From Clarkia xantiana subsp. parviflora (lineage: Eukaryota > Streptophyta > Magnoliopsida > Myrtales > Onagraceae), in contig JAPTYO010000011.1 of the NCBI GenBank assembly GCA_036873135.1, positions 4,262,298 through 4,326,297 of the forward strand: a stretch of 64,000 nucleotides of DNA. Direction: 5' to 3'. The notes below the pieces were generated by a model. That model did no database searches and was not told where the DNA came from. It saw nothing but the letters and a program-made list of their open reading frames with translations. Of the stretch, positions 47,601-58,400 are shown piece after piece. Within the stretch, counting starts at the first letter, position 1. Every line of letters starts with the position of its first letter. Position numbers and translations under genes: made by a program.

Positions 47601-50600
47601 ATAGCTGGCCATGTTCCCCTACTAATATTGGATGTTTGGTGCGATTTTGCAGATCTTAGTCTGCCTCCTGCTAAATCTCCTTCTCAGCAGACTACAAAGC
47701 CTTTTGCCCCACCTCCTACTCATGTTACCAAGACATTACCACCTACCAACCATTCTCCAAGTAAAGGTAACTTGACCCATAAATCCTAAATGTTAACATT
47801 TCGACATTAGTGAAAAATCAACTTTACTCGTTAGTCGATATATATATTTGGTAATAACTTTACTCGATATTCTCTTTGGAGTATACATGTTATGCATATC
47901 CAATGACAGATAATTTTTGTGATGTAGCCCATCCTGCTGATAAAGCAATAACAAACTCTAGCGAGGCTCCTGCTCCTGCTCCATTGGTTTTGCCTCCTCT
48001 CGATCATGATGTGTTTCATTCTCCTGTATCTTCACCTTCAACCTCATTTATTGCTCCTCTTCCTATGCCACCAGCATATGTGCCCTCTTCTCCCTCGCCA
48101 GCTCAACGAGGTTAGTATTGAACTCAAGTGATCTAAAAAAAATTTGGTTTCGTTTTTTTTCTTCCTTTAATGATGAGATCAATAAAAATAAGGTCCTCTC
48201 TTCTCTATTGTATAGGGCCAACAAGCATACAGTGGCATAATGTTCCTCCTCCATTACCAAACACTGCTTCTCATCTGCCAAAAAGTAGGAGAAAATAATT
48301 TATTTCAATTTGTGGTGATATTTTAGAAAGTTAAATTTTTGGAAAATTTTCTAATTCTCTATTGCTTTGTCTTTCGGTTCCATGAATAATTCTTTGTGCA
48401 GAAGTTTCTCCTTCTGCAGCTCCCTCAATGAGTCCAAAAGCGGCACAAATTTTGCCGAAGATGCCGCTTCTGCCACCTTTTCGCGCATTTCCTCCACCAC
48501 CACCTAATGAAGGTAAGAATTATGATAATTGTTGTTTGCTCTTAGACCATGAATGATGTGGTGGTTTCAATCAATCACAGTAATTGGGCAATAATCTCTT
48601 CTAGATTAACATATTTAGAGAGTTGTGATTGGCTGAGTCCATAGATCATGACCATGCAATAATCTCTTCAAAAATTAAGAAGCAACTTTTATCTGCAGAT
48701 TGTTCGGGAACCGTGTGCACAGAACCATACACAAATACACCACCCGGTTCACCTTGTGGCTGTGTATGGCCCATGCAAGTTGGAATCCGCTTCACAGTTG
48801 ATCTTTACACCTTTTTCCCCTTGGTTTCCGAGTTGGCTCAAGAAATTGCGTCGGGCTTGTTCATGAAACAAAGCCAAGTTCGCATTGCTGGAGCCAATGC
48901 TGCCTCCGAACAACCCGAGAAGACCGTTGTTCTTATCGATTTAGTACCGTTGGAGAAGAAATTCGACAATACCACTGCTTTTTTGACATTTCAGAGATTC
49001 TGGAACAAAAAAGTTCCAATAAACGCTTCGTATTTTGGTGATTATCAAGTGTTGTATGTGCGCTACCCAGGTATGCGCCTTTTTCGAGCTTTCTTATAAA
49101 ATTGTCTATGCTGCAAAGAGAAGCAAAGTACCAATACTTTGCCTTATGGTAAAATAATTTTCGCGAATCATATGATATCATGCAGAATACAGTTGACAAA
49201 CACTATACATTTTTTGTTTTGATACCTGAACCTTTTGTAAATGAGTTTGCACCTTATTAGTGCGTTATTATTGATATATCATTCACTTTTAAGTTTTAAC
49301 ATTTTTAAAAAGTTTTTTTTTTTTTTTTAAACTATCCTTTTTGTGATTCTGCATTGTAGGTGACTTCCTGCAAAAGCATTCTTGTTCTTGTAATTCTAAG
49401 GCTTTGTTTCTTGCAATTTCAGGGTTACCTCCTTCGCCACCTTCGCCACCTTCAGATGCCGATATCATTGATGGTGGGCCCTACGCTGGTGGTAATAGCA
49501 ACGGAAGAGTGTATAAACCTATTGGAGTGGACGTACCCAAGAACAAGCACAAAAATGGATTGAACGGTGGTGTTATAGCAATCATCGTACTTTCAGCCCT
49601 CGTGGCTGTCATTTCATGCTCAGCTGTTATTTCAATCTTGGTGATGAAACACCGAGAACGAAACGGCGAAACTGTAGCTGCACCACCGCCCGTGATTCCA
49701 TCCGTTGCTAAATCATCAGGTGATAAAATTAAAAACCTTTTATAACAAAAATTCAATTTTTTTTTTACTAAGGACAGTTTTTTTTTTACAAAAATGTGAT
49801 CTTGCCATACTTCTGAACATAAATGTGTAAATTTTTATTGGCCTAAGATTTGATCTTCTATCCATTCATCAGTTGCTGAATCATCAAGTGGTAAAAACCA
49901 AATCTTTTGTAACAAAAATTCATTTTTTTTACAAATAATTTTTTGACCAAAAAACTGATCTTGCCATACTTTTGAACTGAAATTTGTAAATTTTGATTGG
50001 CCTAAGGTTTGATCTTCTATCCATTCCATCAGTTGCTGAATCATCAAGTGGTAAAAATCAAATCTTTTATGACAAAGTTCAATTTTTTAACAAAGAACAG
50101 CTTTTTTGACAAAAATCTGATCTTGCCACACTTTTTAACAGAAACTTGAAACATCTTCGAACAAAAGATTTGATCTTCTATCCATTTCATTTCAGCTGTA
50201 CCAGGTTCTACACTCGGGAGCAGTTCAGCTTCATTATCGTTTGGGTCCAGCATGGCAACTTATACTGGATCTGCTAAAACTTTCAGTCTCAGTGAGATTG
50301 AGAAAGCTACTGAGAATTTTGATGAACAGAAAATACTCGGGGAAGGGGGTTTCGGACTTGTTTATAGTGGTGTTCTTGATGATGGAACCAAGGTGGCTGT
50401 TAAAGTCCTAAAGAGAGATGATCATCAGGGGGATCGTGAATTTTTAGCCGAAGTCGAGATGCTTAGTCGCCTTCATCACCGAAACTTGGTTAAGCTGATT
50501 GGTATTTGCACAGAGGAACATACACGGTGCTTGGTTTATGAACTCATACCGAGCGGTAGTCTCGAGTCTCATTTGCACGGTAAGAGAAATGGTGCTTTAC

Positions 50601-51986
50601 TTGAGCGTTAGTCTCGAGTTACTTCTGTTGATATGTAGTATAAGAGTGTCTTAAATGCATTCACTCATAAGTTCGGACTTATGAGACAGTTGGTTAAGGC
50701 GCACGTTTTATTATTAACACATTTTCGGTTTCAACTAAAAACGGATTTTGATTTCAGGGCCTGATGCGGAAACTTCTCCGCTTGATTGGGCAACGAGGAT
50801 GAAAATAGCACTTGGTGCGGCTCGTGGTCTTGCTTATTTGCACGAGGACTCGAGCCCCCGTGTCATACATCGGGACTTCAAGGCGAGCAACATCTTGTTG
50901 GAGGATGACTTCACACCGAAAGTGTCGGATTTCGGTTTGGCTCGAACCGCCTTGGATGAGGAGAGTCAGCATATCTCCACACGCGTTATGGGCACCTTCG
51001 GGTACGAACTTTGTTTGCTTTTAGCAATTAGTCTAGGTTCTAAAAAAAATGAGTTACAATATGTTTTTTATGCAAAATGCTGGAAATTCATATTGGGGAA
51101 TAAATATATTTTAGTATATTCTGATTAAGTTATATTAGGCGGGGTGGTCCTAGGGGCCTCATCAGGAGGGCAGCACCCACACCGATTGAACCCCTGACCT
51201 CTGCTTAAGGGATGAGGCGCTGAACCACCACACCATATTACATGGTTTAAATCAGAATATACTAACATATATTTATTCCCTAATAGTTCGGTATGCTGTT
51301 TGGTAATTAACCTTTTGATGATAATTTTTTCTAGGTATGTAGCACCTGAATACGCAATGACCGGGCATCTCCTCGTAAAAAGCGATGTCTACAGTTACGG
51401 TGTTGTTCTCCTCGAGCTCCTAACAGGAAGAAAGCCGGTTGACATGTCGCAACCGCCTGGTCAGGAAAACCTCGTCGCGTGGGCCCGACCACTTCTTACT
51501 AGCTCGGAAGGCCTAAGCCTACTCATCGACCCTTCACTGGGCCCCGATGTCTCTTTCGACAGTGTGGCCAAAGTGGCGGCCATTGCCTCGATGTGCGTCC
51601 AACCGGAAGTGTCCCACCGCCCATTCATGGGCGAGGTCGTGCAAGCCCTTAAGCTAGTCTCGGCGGAATGCGACGAGGCTAGGGACGTAGGGTCGAGGAA
51701 CTCCAGTAGGGAATATTTGTCCATCGATTTTGATGCGGGACCCAGTGGTGGTGCCGGGTCGGGTAGGTTTACCGACCCAAACTACGACTCGGGGCACAAT
51801 ACAGGGAGAGGGTTGTCGGTTTTTGATATGTTTGATGCATCAGGTTGGTATCAGAGACAGGGTTCCGATTCTTTCAGACGACAATCTAGCTCGGGCCCAC
51901 TGAGGACGGGTCGGTTTTGGCAGCGAATGAGGCGGTTGTCGGGAGGGGGCGCGAGTGAGGATAGTATCATTACCCGATCGTGTTGA
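44628..51986 (+). CDS. Proline-rich receptor-like kinase, ALE2/PERK-like
   Basis: Plasma-membrane receptor-like Ser/Thr kinase close to the Arabidopsis ALE2 group. Fifteen exons: 44628-44700, 45397-45540, 46058-46282, 46376-46471, 46558-46656, 46806-46889, 47653-47766, 47928-48110, 48216-48284, 48402-48512, 48699-49070, 49423-49719, 50196-50579, 50758-51001, 51335-51986; GT-AG, 1048 aa. A signal peptide ([17 protein letters not shown]) leads into a Pro-rich ectodomain (about 25-399), then a Cys-containing ALE2-type region ([15 protein letters not shown], 400-523), TM about 573-597, and a kinase: [11 protein letters not shown] (671), Lys 692, HRDFKASN with Asp 790, DFG Asp 808, GTFGYVAPEYA. 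It is therefore an active-looking RD kinase with a Ser/Gly-rich tail. Exons 2-10 all break in the same phase, which allows exon shuffling. Alternative: another PERK-like RLK of the same subgroup. Confidence 0.92.
45614..45999. mobile_element. 386-bp Mutator-like MITE in kinase intron 2
   Basis: Left GGGTTAAGAACCTAAAAACA, right TGTTTTTACGTTCTTAACCC. Flanks are TAAATATTA (45605-45613) and TAAATTTTA (46000-46008), 8/9 identical. Inner arms TTTAAAATGTTGATATTCAG and GAATATCAACATTTTAAATA pair. Non-autonomous. Confidence 0.85.
46216..46557 (+). repeat. Tandem exon-intron duplication, period about 189 bp
   Basis: The end of exon 3 plus its intron (CCTCCACCTATATTA...GACTTTTTTTATAG) is repeated as exon 4 plus its intron (CCTCCACCTATATTA...GACTTTTTTGATAG). 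Both encode [21 protein letters not shown]. The unit keeps phase, so it lengthened the Pro-rich ectodomain by one exon. Confidence 0.8.
49700..50195 (+). repeat. Tandem 160-bp intron duplication with two 18-nt candidate microexons
   Basis: A unit holding GATTTGATCTTCTATCCATT-CATCAG, then TTGCTGAATCATCAAGTG, then GTAAAAA repeats at a 160-bp spacing between exons 12 and 13. The 18-nt blocks (49873-49890 and 50033-50050) have AG before and GT after, fit the local phase and would encode VAESSS each. They copy the end of exon 12 (VAKSSG). They are excluded from the main gene model because use is unproven. Confidence 0.7.
50626..50730 (+). mobile_element. SINE-like fragment in a kinase intron
   Basis: GTATAAGAGTGTCTTAAATG and GACAGTTGGTTAAGGCGCACG match the repeat at 41190-41340. 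It fills most of the short intron between exons 13 and 14 and lacks a clear B box, so it is partial. Confidence 0.45.
51093..51282. mobile_element. Mariner/Stowaway-like MITE with a tRNA-like core, kinase intron 14
   Basis: Inverted ends TTGGGGAATAAATATATTTT and the reverse of TATATTTATTCCCTAA pair over about 35 bp with two or three mismatches and are flanked by TA on each side, as for Tc1/mariner MITEs. The core (about 51145-51236, minus strand) has an A-box-like TGGTTCAGCGCC (51218-51228) and B-box-like GGTTCAATCGG (51182-51192), so it carries or captured a tRNA-derived segment. Confidence 0.6.
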
Positions 51987-52382
51987 CCGTGATTTTGACC
52001 TACATGCAAAGGTGGCTAGACCGATCTGCATGGGGACCGAATAATAATCTTTAATGAGTAAATACTTAAGAAGAAGAATATGCATCTGGTTGCAGATATA
52101 ATGTAATAGAAGATGGATAGGGAAGTAGAGAAATCATTTTCTTCTGTTTGTTTGTACTTATGTATACTGAGAGAGATAGGGTCTCCCATTTGTATATCAA
52201 ATTACTTTCCATGAAATGTTGAGTCCCTAATGTAATTGTATTTTTGATATTGTAAATGATATAATTAAGTCTCTTGTATAATATGTGGTGAAATGGGGAA
52301 TTCGGGAGGTTAAAATCAATTTTAAAACTTTTGCATGTAAGACTCCAATATTTTGCGCGTGACACTAAGATTTCGAACTTTA

Positions 52383-52952
52383 TGGCGTGTTTGGTTCGTG
52401 AAACAGGAATGTGAAATCAGTATGATGATGTTTAGTTAGTTAAGTGTGTAATAAGGATTTCAAAATTCTAATTTGGGGGGACTAATCAATCGCAGCCCAT
52501 ATTCTAAAAATACCCATTTCAATTTATGCTGGAATAGGGAATGCTCAGCAGCCTGCCCTCTCGCCCGCCCTTCACCGTCGTCTGCCCTCCGCTACATCCC
52601 GTCCGCCCTCCATCGCCGCCAGCCCGCCTCCCGTCGGCCGCCGCCAACCCGCATCCTGTCTGACGCCCACCTGCTCGCCACCTCTTCTCGTCGCTGCTCG
52701 CTTGCCGCCGCTCGCCGCCTCTCTCCTATCGCTGCTTGCTCGCCGCCGCTCGTTGTTGCCTTAATTTAGTTAATATATATAGCAAAATTGTATATATATA
52801 TCAATTTGGTCATATCCCATTTATTTACCGATAACATTATATCAATCAAACATTGTATTTGGAATTATCATTTCATATTACTCATGTCAAACAAATATCA
52901 TCATATTAATACTACATATTCATTATTCTTTTTCCCCGAACCAAACATGCCG
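52383..52952. mobile_element. PIF/Harbinger-like element, TSD TTA
   Basis: Ends TGGCGTGTTTGGTTCG and CGAACCAAACATGCCG are inverted repeats, flanked by TTA (52380-52382 and 52953-52955). The TGTTTGGTTCG terminus and 3-bp TTA duplication suit Tourist/Harbinger elements. The core has a GC-rich CCGCC block (52560-52760) whose open frame is a composition artefact. It lies about 400 bp past the kinase stop. Confidence 0.75.
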
Positions 52953-52955
52953 TTA

Positions 52956-54473
52956 AAGAAATAATAAAAAAAATTATATTATTTAAATATTAGTCCGTTC
53001 ATTTATTTTCTTTGATATTGTCATTATTACAATTTTCTAATGAGTTATTTACTAAAAAAATTAATTTCGAATAATTTAACTAAATTATGAGTCTTTAACT
53101 TTTTATTTGGTACTATAATTTGCACATATTTTGTCTCGGAGAATTTCTAATAATATGATATTATGTAACTAATTTATCTACATACTTTAACAAATTAAGT
53201 AACAGTATCCTCAATTGTAGTACATAGTATTACTTAAAAGGTCATCAGTTGTAGTACATAGTATTACTTAAAAGGTCAATTAAACATATTTTATGTAAAG
53301 TATATGAAAACGAGCTACAATACTTTTACATAGTATTTCTTAAAAGCGAGACCAACTTATTTTTACACAATCTATTTCTTAAATTTAGGGAATGCACTAT
53401 AAATTACGTAACCAATTTTTTACTATAAATTAATTCATTTTATAATTAATGCTAATATCTTATTTGTGGTTTTTGAATAATTTAATAGTAAAATATATTT
53501 AAAGGAATATAGTTAAGTAAAATGTTTGGAGAGAAAATATTATTTATGTGTATATTAAATTTACGTATTACTTAAAATGCTTAAATGTGGTAGTGACAAC
53601 TTTAAAAAATACAATTTATGTAAAACTATTGTGGATGCTTTATAAATAAACTATATTTCTATATATATATATATATATATCTATTCTTTTAGTAGAGTTA
53701 AATAAATATATATATGTGAAAAGGACACAAATTACTTGTAATATTTCTAACCATGAACATTGTGGTTAAATTCTTTCTCAAGGAGACTTATGTAATGAGA
53801 TATGAAGTTATATATATATGTCTTAAGAGGTCCTATCAATAGAACAATAGATGCAACATACTTGCTCCCTTCTAATAATATTTTTTATTCGTATCGGGTC
53901 GCCAGTAAATAGTAAAATATTGATCGTAAATATTTTTTTATTTTCAAGACTAAACATAATTTGAACCTGAAATTGGTCTTTCTACTATGCTCCACAAGTA
54001 CCGTGTTTGTTGTACTATTTTTTCAATTTTTCTATTAAGAAAATTATTATTAGTAATGATGTGATGCAAATTTGAAGTGTAGCTAAGAAAATCCATACTT
54101 TTAAAGTTTTACACATGTTACAATTAAGTCCATCCTAATAGTAAAAAATCCACAAACATGATACTTGACAAGTATATAAGAAAATACCGGCTAATTTACT
54201 AGTATCTAAATAGTTTCAAGACGCTGGCCTCAAAAAAATAGTTTTAAGACGGAGAGAGTAATAATAATTAAGAAAATTGATACTTTAAGGGGTTTGTTAA
54301 ACTATTACATAGTTCAGGGTTATCTTGTAATTAACCTAAAACCATTGGTCTAATCAAACCCTTGAATTCTCACTCACTCTGAAATCTCACAATTTCTCTC
54401 GTTTGGACAAGACGGTGGGAACTGGGACGTGAAGATCCAGCATTTCTCTTCTCCAGATTGCTTCGATTCGACG
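52956..54473. other. AT-rich intergenic with decayed MITE
   Basis: No gene. A 36-bp block (TCAGTTGTAGTACATAGTAT...) is tandemly repeated at about 53208-53280. About 53979-54180 is a third, diverged copy of the MITE at 27974. The last 120 bp before 54474 are the likely 5'UTR of the OST5 gene. Confidence 0.5.
54224..54235 (+). mobile_element. Mini-insertion: CTGGCCTC plus A(4), 16-bp flanking repeat
   Basis: The insert CTGGCCTCAAAA is flanked by AAATAGTTTCAAGACG (54208-54223) and AAATAGTTTTAAGACG (54236-54251), 15/16. It is the shortest of the set, and its A run is short, so it is a weaker member. Confidence 0.45.
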
Positions 54474-56444
54474 ATGGTGAGTTACCAAACCCTAGCAATT
54501 GATTGGGAATGTGATCAACTGTTTCTCATCTATGTTTCTCTGCTGTTCTAGGCTCCGAAACCGATTACCAGCCCAGTGCCAGATGCGTGGTACCCGACTC
54601 TAGCAGTCTTCATGCTCGCGATCGGGCTCGTCATCAGTGCTTCATTTTTCATGTGAGTAGCCGGCCTTCCGATCTGCAATTTTGTTAAAAAAAAATTACG
54701 CGATCAACCTAATTTGTGCTTTTCTGGAAGATGAGCTTTAGTTAAGCTGTTATAGGGGATGATGAGTCAGTTTGTTGCCGATTAGATTGAAATGCTGAAC
54801 GCATCTGCTTGGTAATGTGAAGATCAATCTTTCAATTGGGTATTTGATTGAATTTTTTGTTTTAGCTCCATTAGTTTATTATTACAATTGGTAGGAGTAA
54901 ACTAGATTCGTGATCTTGTTGCCTGGTAAGAGTGGTAAGAATGCGTGCTGAATACCAAAGGTGCTACCATTTCATGTAGTTATCTGTTTCTCTAGTCCAA
55001 TAGTAAACTAAAATCTAAGCTTGTAGTTTCCAGCAAATCATGTATCAACCAACATTCAACTGTGATTGAATTGGTACTCTGAATATTTGTTGGTTGATAA
55101 TATTGGGTTCACTTCTCCACAGAGTTCAGATACCAATACCATCCAAAATTTATGCATTAATCATTTCCAGTGGTAAATAAATTAGCAAATTTAAAAAACA
55201 ATCATTGTGAAGCTTGACACGGACTTAGATGCTTACCATCATGAGCATGAAGTGCGGAATAGTGTATTGCAGACTGAAATTTATAAACAACTAAGACAAT
55301 GTCCCCAACCATCTTTCCTGGGTCACTTGCAACAATGAGTTACTTCCAGTTTGTTTTAGGCTTAGGTGTTGCCTGTGGCTTCATATTTTAGAAGCCTAGT
55401 ATTCGTATAAAGGTACTAGGTGACTTCTGTTCTCTTAATAAGAAGGAATATTGCAGTCAAACTTAATCTCTGTTATTGGTCATGGCAGAGCTTCTTTAGG
55501 TTTTCAGACAATTGGAGGCTTGTCATTGTAGAGACATGTAGTAGGCTATAATGAATTAAGACAAATAAAAGAGTTTTTTATTGCTATGTTCTCGTTGTAG
55601 ATATACTTAATTCAAAACAAACAAAAAACACAAAAATACTTGCTGTCATATGTGTCTGTCAATTGATCACGTTTTTTTTATTATTATTTAGCAGTGTATG
55701 TGTATATTGGAGAGTTATACACTTACTCAGGATATTGTAAATCTTCTTTATTCCAATCTTTCATTAACAATTAGATGGGGCCTTTGTTTTGCAGTTATGA
55801 AGCAACCACCACAAGGAAAAGTCGCAGTCTGGCTAAGGAGCTGACCACAGGAGCAGTGGCATCCGTATTCTTGGTGATCTTTAAAACCATTCGCTTATCA
55901 TTCATTATAGCGTTAATTAGTAACTTGCTAGCTGAACTTTGGAGGTTTGGACAATTTGCTAACCAAACTTTTCTTTGAATAAATTGCTAGCTAAACTTAT
56001 AAAAGTTTGCAATACGCTAGTTCTATGTAACTTGTTAAATAATGATAGAAACTTCTTACATGTATATTGCCTTGCAATGTTTTTTGTGCAAAGTGCTAGC
56101 TGAATGTTTTGATGAATTTGCAATTTGCTAGATTAACATTGTGAAGATATGCAATTTGCTTGTTGGATTTTAGAGAATTTTGTCATTTGCTAGTTGAATT
56201 CTGATGACACGTGATGCACATGTGCATGTCTCTGCCACTATATAACAACAAATTAGACTGAGATAGCAAATTACAAGTTTACATAAGTTCAGCTAGCAAA
56301 TTAAGTAGGTAATGAACCCTTCATTATACGAATAATTAGTATTATCATTCATTTCTGTTATATGATTATTTATAAACACCTTTTCTCATGGTTCAGGGTT
56401 TCGGGACATTGTTCTTGCTACTGTCTAGTGGTGTTTATGTCTGA
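54474..56444 (+). CDS. OST5: OST5/TMEM258-like oligosaccharyltransferase subunit
   Basis: Small ER membrane subunit of the oligosaccharyltransferase complex that transfers glycans to nascent proteins. Coding exons: 54474-54476 (the ATG only), 54552-54652, 55795-55873, 56397-56444, GT-AG, giving 76 aa. The protein starts MAPKPITSPVPDAWYPTL, has a first membrane segment LAVFMLAIGLVISASFF (about 19-35), a polar loop YEATTTRKSRSLAKELTTG and a second segment VASVFLGFGTLFLLLSSGVY (about 55-75). Length and two-helix layout match the family. The start codon is split from the rest by an intron immediately after ATG, so frame-based tools miss it. Intron 3 carries a Mutator-like MITE. Confidence 0.88.
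55910..56319. mobile_element. 410-bp Mutator-like MITE in OST5 intron 3, TSD TTCATTATA
   Basis: Left GCGTTAATTAGTAACTTGCT, right AGTAGGTAATGAACCC. TTCATTATA flanks both sides (55901-55909 and 56320-56328, 9/9). The arms share TTGCTAGCTGAACTT in inverted orientation. Related sequence (TTGCTAGCTCACG and CATGCATGGCATGTGATGAG) appears at the right edge of the window (63640-64000). Confidence 0.85.
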
Positions 56445-56637
56445 CCTCGGATGCGGTGCTTCTCGTTAGCTTTCAGTTTCGTAGATCGAATAATATCTTT
56501 GGTTGGTGTAAGTTTCTTCTTTCAGGCAGACATTGTAATACAGTGATTATATCATATGGAGATGAGTTTTTAATTGAACAATTTTACTGTGCAAAACATG
56601 CGTAAGCACATTTAGTCGATTCTCTATCCAAAATGTT

Positions 56638-56655
56638 TTTTTTTTTTTGGTAAAT
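56638..56655 (-). mobile_element. Mini-insertion: ATTTACC plus poly(A), 15-bp TSD
   Basis: The insert T(11)-GGTAAAT is flanked by TCTATCCAAAATGTT (56623-56637 and 56656-56670, 15/15). It lies downstream of the OST5 gene. Confidence 0.6.
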
Positions 56656-56694
56656 TCTATCCAAAATGTTAAAATTAATATTTAATAACTTTTA

Positions 56695-57185
56695 GGGTTA
56701 AATGGTCTTTTGATGCTATATATTGATCAAAGTTGGTTTTTATGCCATTTGTTTGTTTTAGTCTTTTGGTGCTGCATTTTGTAGACTTTTGGTGTATCCG
56801 TTATTCAATGGTTAAGTTTGACCGTTAAATAATTTTTTTTGTTTTAATGAAAATATTTTGTTTAATTTAGTCCTCCAAATTATGTACCTAATTTTTTATT
56901 TCTCCAGTTTAGTTCTAAAAAACTCAATTGTACCCTAGGTTTGGCGACCCCAGTCGTGGTTCGACCCAACTATGGGTTGCACCATGACTATGTCAATTGG
57001 ACCCTAGGGTTCAATTGAGTTTTTTTTATAGATTAAGTTGTAAAAATTAAAAGTTAGATATATAAATTAGATGACTAAATTAAACAAAATAAATATAACT
57101 ATTTAACGGTCAAATTTGACTGTTAACTAATTAATGCAAAAAAGTCTAAAAATGCAAACTAAATACTAAAAAAATCATTTAAACC
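56695..57185. mobile_element. 491-bp Mutator-like MITE, TSD TAACTTTTA
   Basis: Left GGGTTAAATGGTCTTTTGAT, right AAAATCATTTAAACC. TAACTTTTA flanks both sides (56686-56694 and 57186-57194, 9/9). Inner arms GGTTAAGTTTGACCGTTAAA and TTTAACGGTCAAATTTGACT pair. No transposase. Confidence 0.85.
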
Positions 57186-57194
57186 TAACTTTTA

Positions 57195-57680
57195 ATATTA
57201 TATTACAATGAATTCAGACTTGATTGAGATTCTACTACTCATTGGCCCAATAGTTTTGAACCGTCCCAAACTGTTCTTAAAAATCCATCGTTGGATCAAT
57301 GAACCAGAACCGGTTTAAGAAGAACAATTTGTCAAACTGTTTAAAATGTTGTTGTTGGAGTTTATTTACCAGCGTTTGACCGCCTCTTAAAAAGAGAAGA
57401 CGCCCATAATGATCAATCAGCAAACGTAGCAAGCATTTCCAATCCTTTTAATGCTAACTATATATTTGGCCAAAAAAAAAAAATGCTAAATATATTTACT
57501 ATTTACAATTTTACAGTTCGATAATAGTTCTGAAAAAGTTTTACACCTTACCCATATATTCAACATATAAAACAAAGTTATAACTTATATAATTAACATG
57601 CACGTAATATGTATGATATGATAAAAGATCGAGCAATGATACCAAAGTGAAATTCCATATATTTGAAAAAAGTATGATAC
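57195..57680. other. AT-rich intergenic
   Basis: No gene. It includes a CCGGTTTAAGAAGAACAA-type diverged repeat fragment and one mini-insertion (57464-57481). Confidence 0.5.
57464..57481 (+). mobile_element. Mini-insertion: ATTTGGCC plus poly(A), 14-bp TSD
   Basis: The insert ATTTGGCC-A10 is flanked by AATGCTAACTATAT (57450-57463) and AATGCTAAATATAT (57482-57495), 13/14. It is the clearest example of the TTTGGCC stub. Confidence 0.6.
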
Positions 57681-57684
57681 ATAT

Positions 57685-58400
57685 GTTGAATTCAAAATTT
57701 GAACAAACACATAAAATAAGTAAGAAGAAACGCTCTTAATTAATAGTTGAACTGAGGTTACTGTTAACACGTGTCCGTTCTGATGAGAGTAAAAATTTGA
57801 GAACAAATATAAATTTGAAAAAGAAAATATTACCATAAAAAAGTTAAATTCAAAATTTGAAAAGGTACAGAAAATAAGGAAATAGTAACGCTCTTAATTA
57901 ATACATAGTCAAATTTAACCATAAGACAAAACGTTACTATTTTAACACGTGCCAAGCACGTGAGCAAATACTTGACCGACGATACATAATCGAGTCTAAA
58001 AATTGAAAAAAAAATACAAAATATGAATGGTAGGGTTTGTATTTCATTATAAGATTAATCTCATTTAAAATCAAAACGTGGAAAAGTACTCGCTTGAACA
58101 TGAATAACCCATTTGGGATTTTACCGTGAACCACATACCTTTCTCTCTTCAAACGCGCGAAGTCTACTAAAAAAAATCATATAAAAGATTAAATTCAAAA
58201 ATTGAAAAAGTATAGAAAATAAGGAAATAGTAACGCTCTTAATTATTAAATAGTCAAATTCAACCTAAAGACTAAACGTTACTATTTTAACACGTGCCAA
58301 ACACGTGAGAGCAAATATTTGAGCGACGATACACAATCGAGTCTAAAAATTGAAAAAATACAGGATATGAATGGTAGTGTTTGTAAATCATTATAAGATT
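57685..58400 (+). repeat. Tandem 345-bp promoter-side repeat with G-boxes upstream of MSI4/FVE
   Basis: Two near-identical units start at about 57843 and 58188 (shared: AAATAGTAACGCTCTTAATT, ACACGTGCCAA, GACGATACA.AATCGAGTC, ATATGAATGGTAG). A third, partial unit begins at about 57690. CACGTG occurs at 57768, 57946, 57957, 58291 and 58302. The array ends about 170 bp before the MSI4/FVE start, so it lies in its promoter. Confidence 0.75.

Noticed and set aside
51145..51236. Possible tRNA gene on the minus strand
   Set aside because: Box-like motifs are present, but no full cloverleaf or anticodon arm could be drawn, and it sits inside a MITE.
52473..52769. 98-codon Arg/Pro/Ser-rich frame
   Set aside because: Composition artefact of a CCGCC repeat inside a Harbinger-like element.
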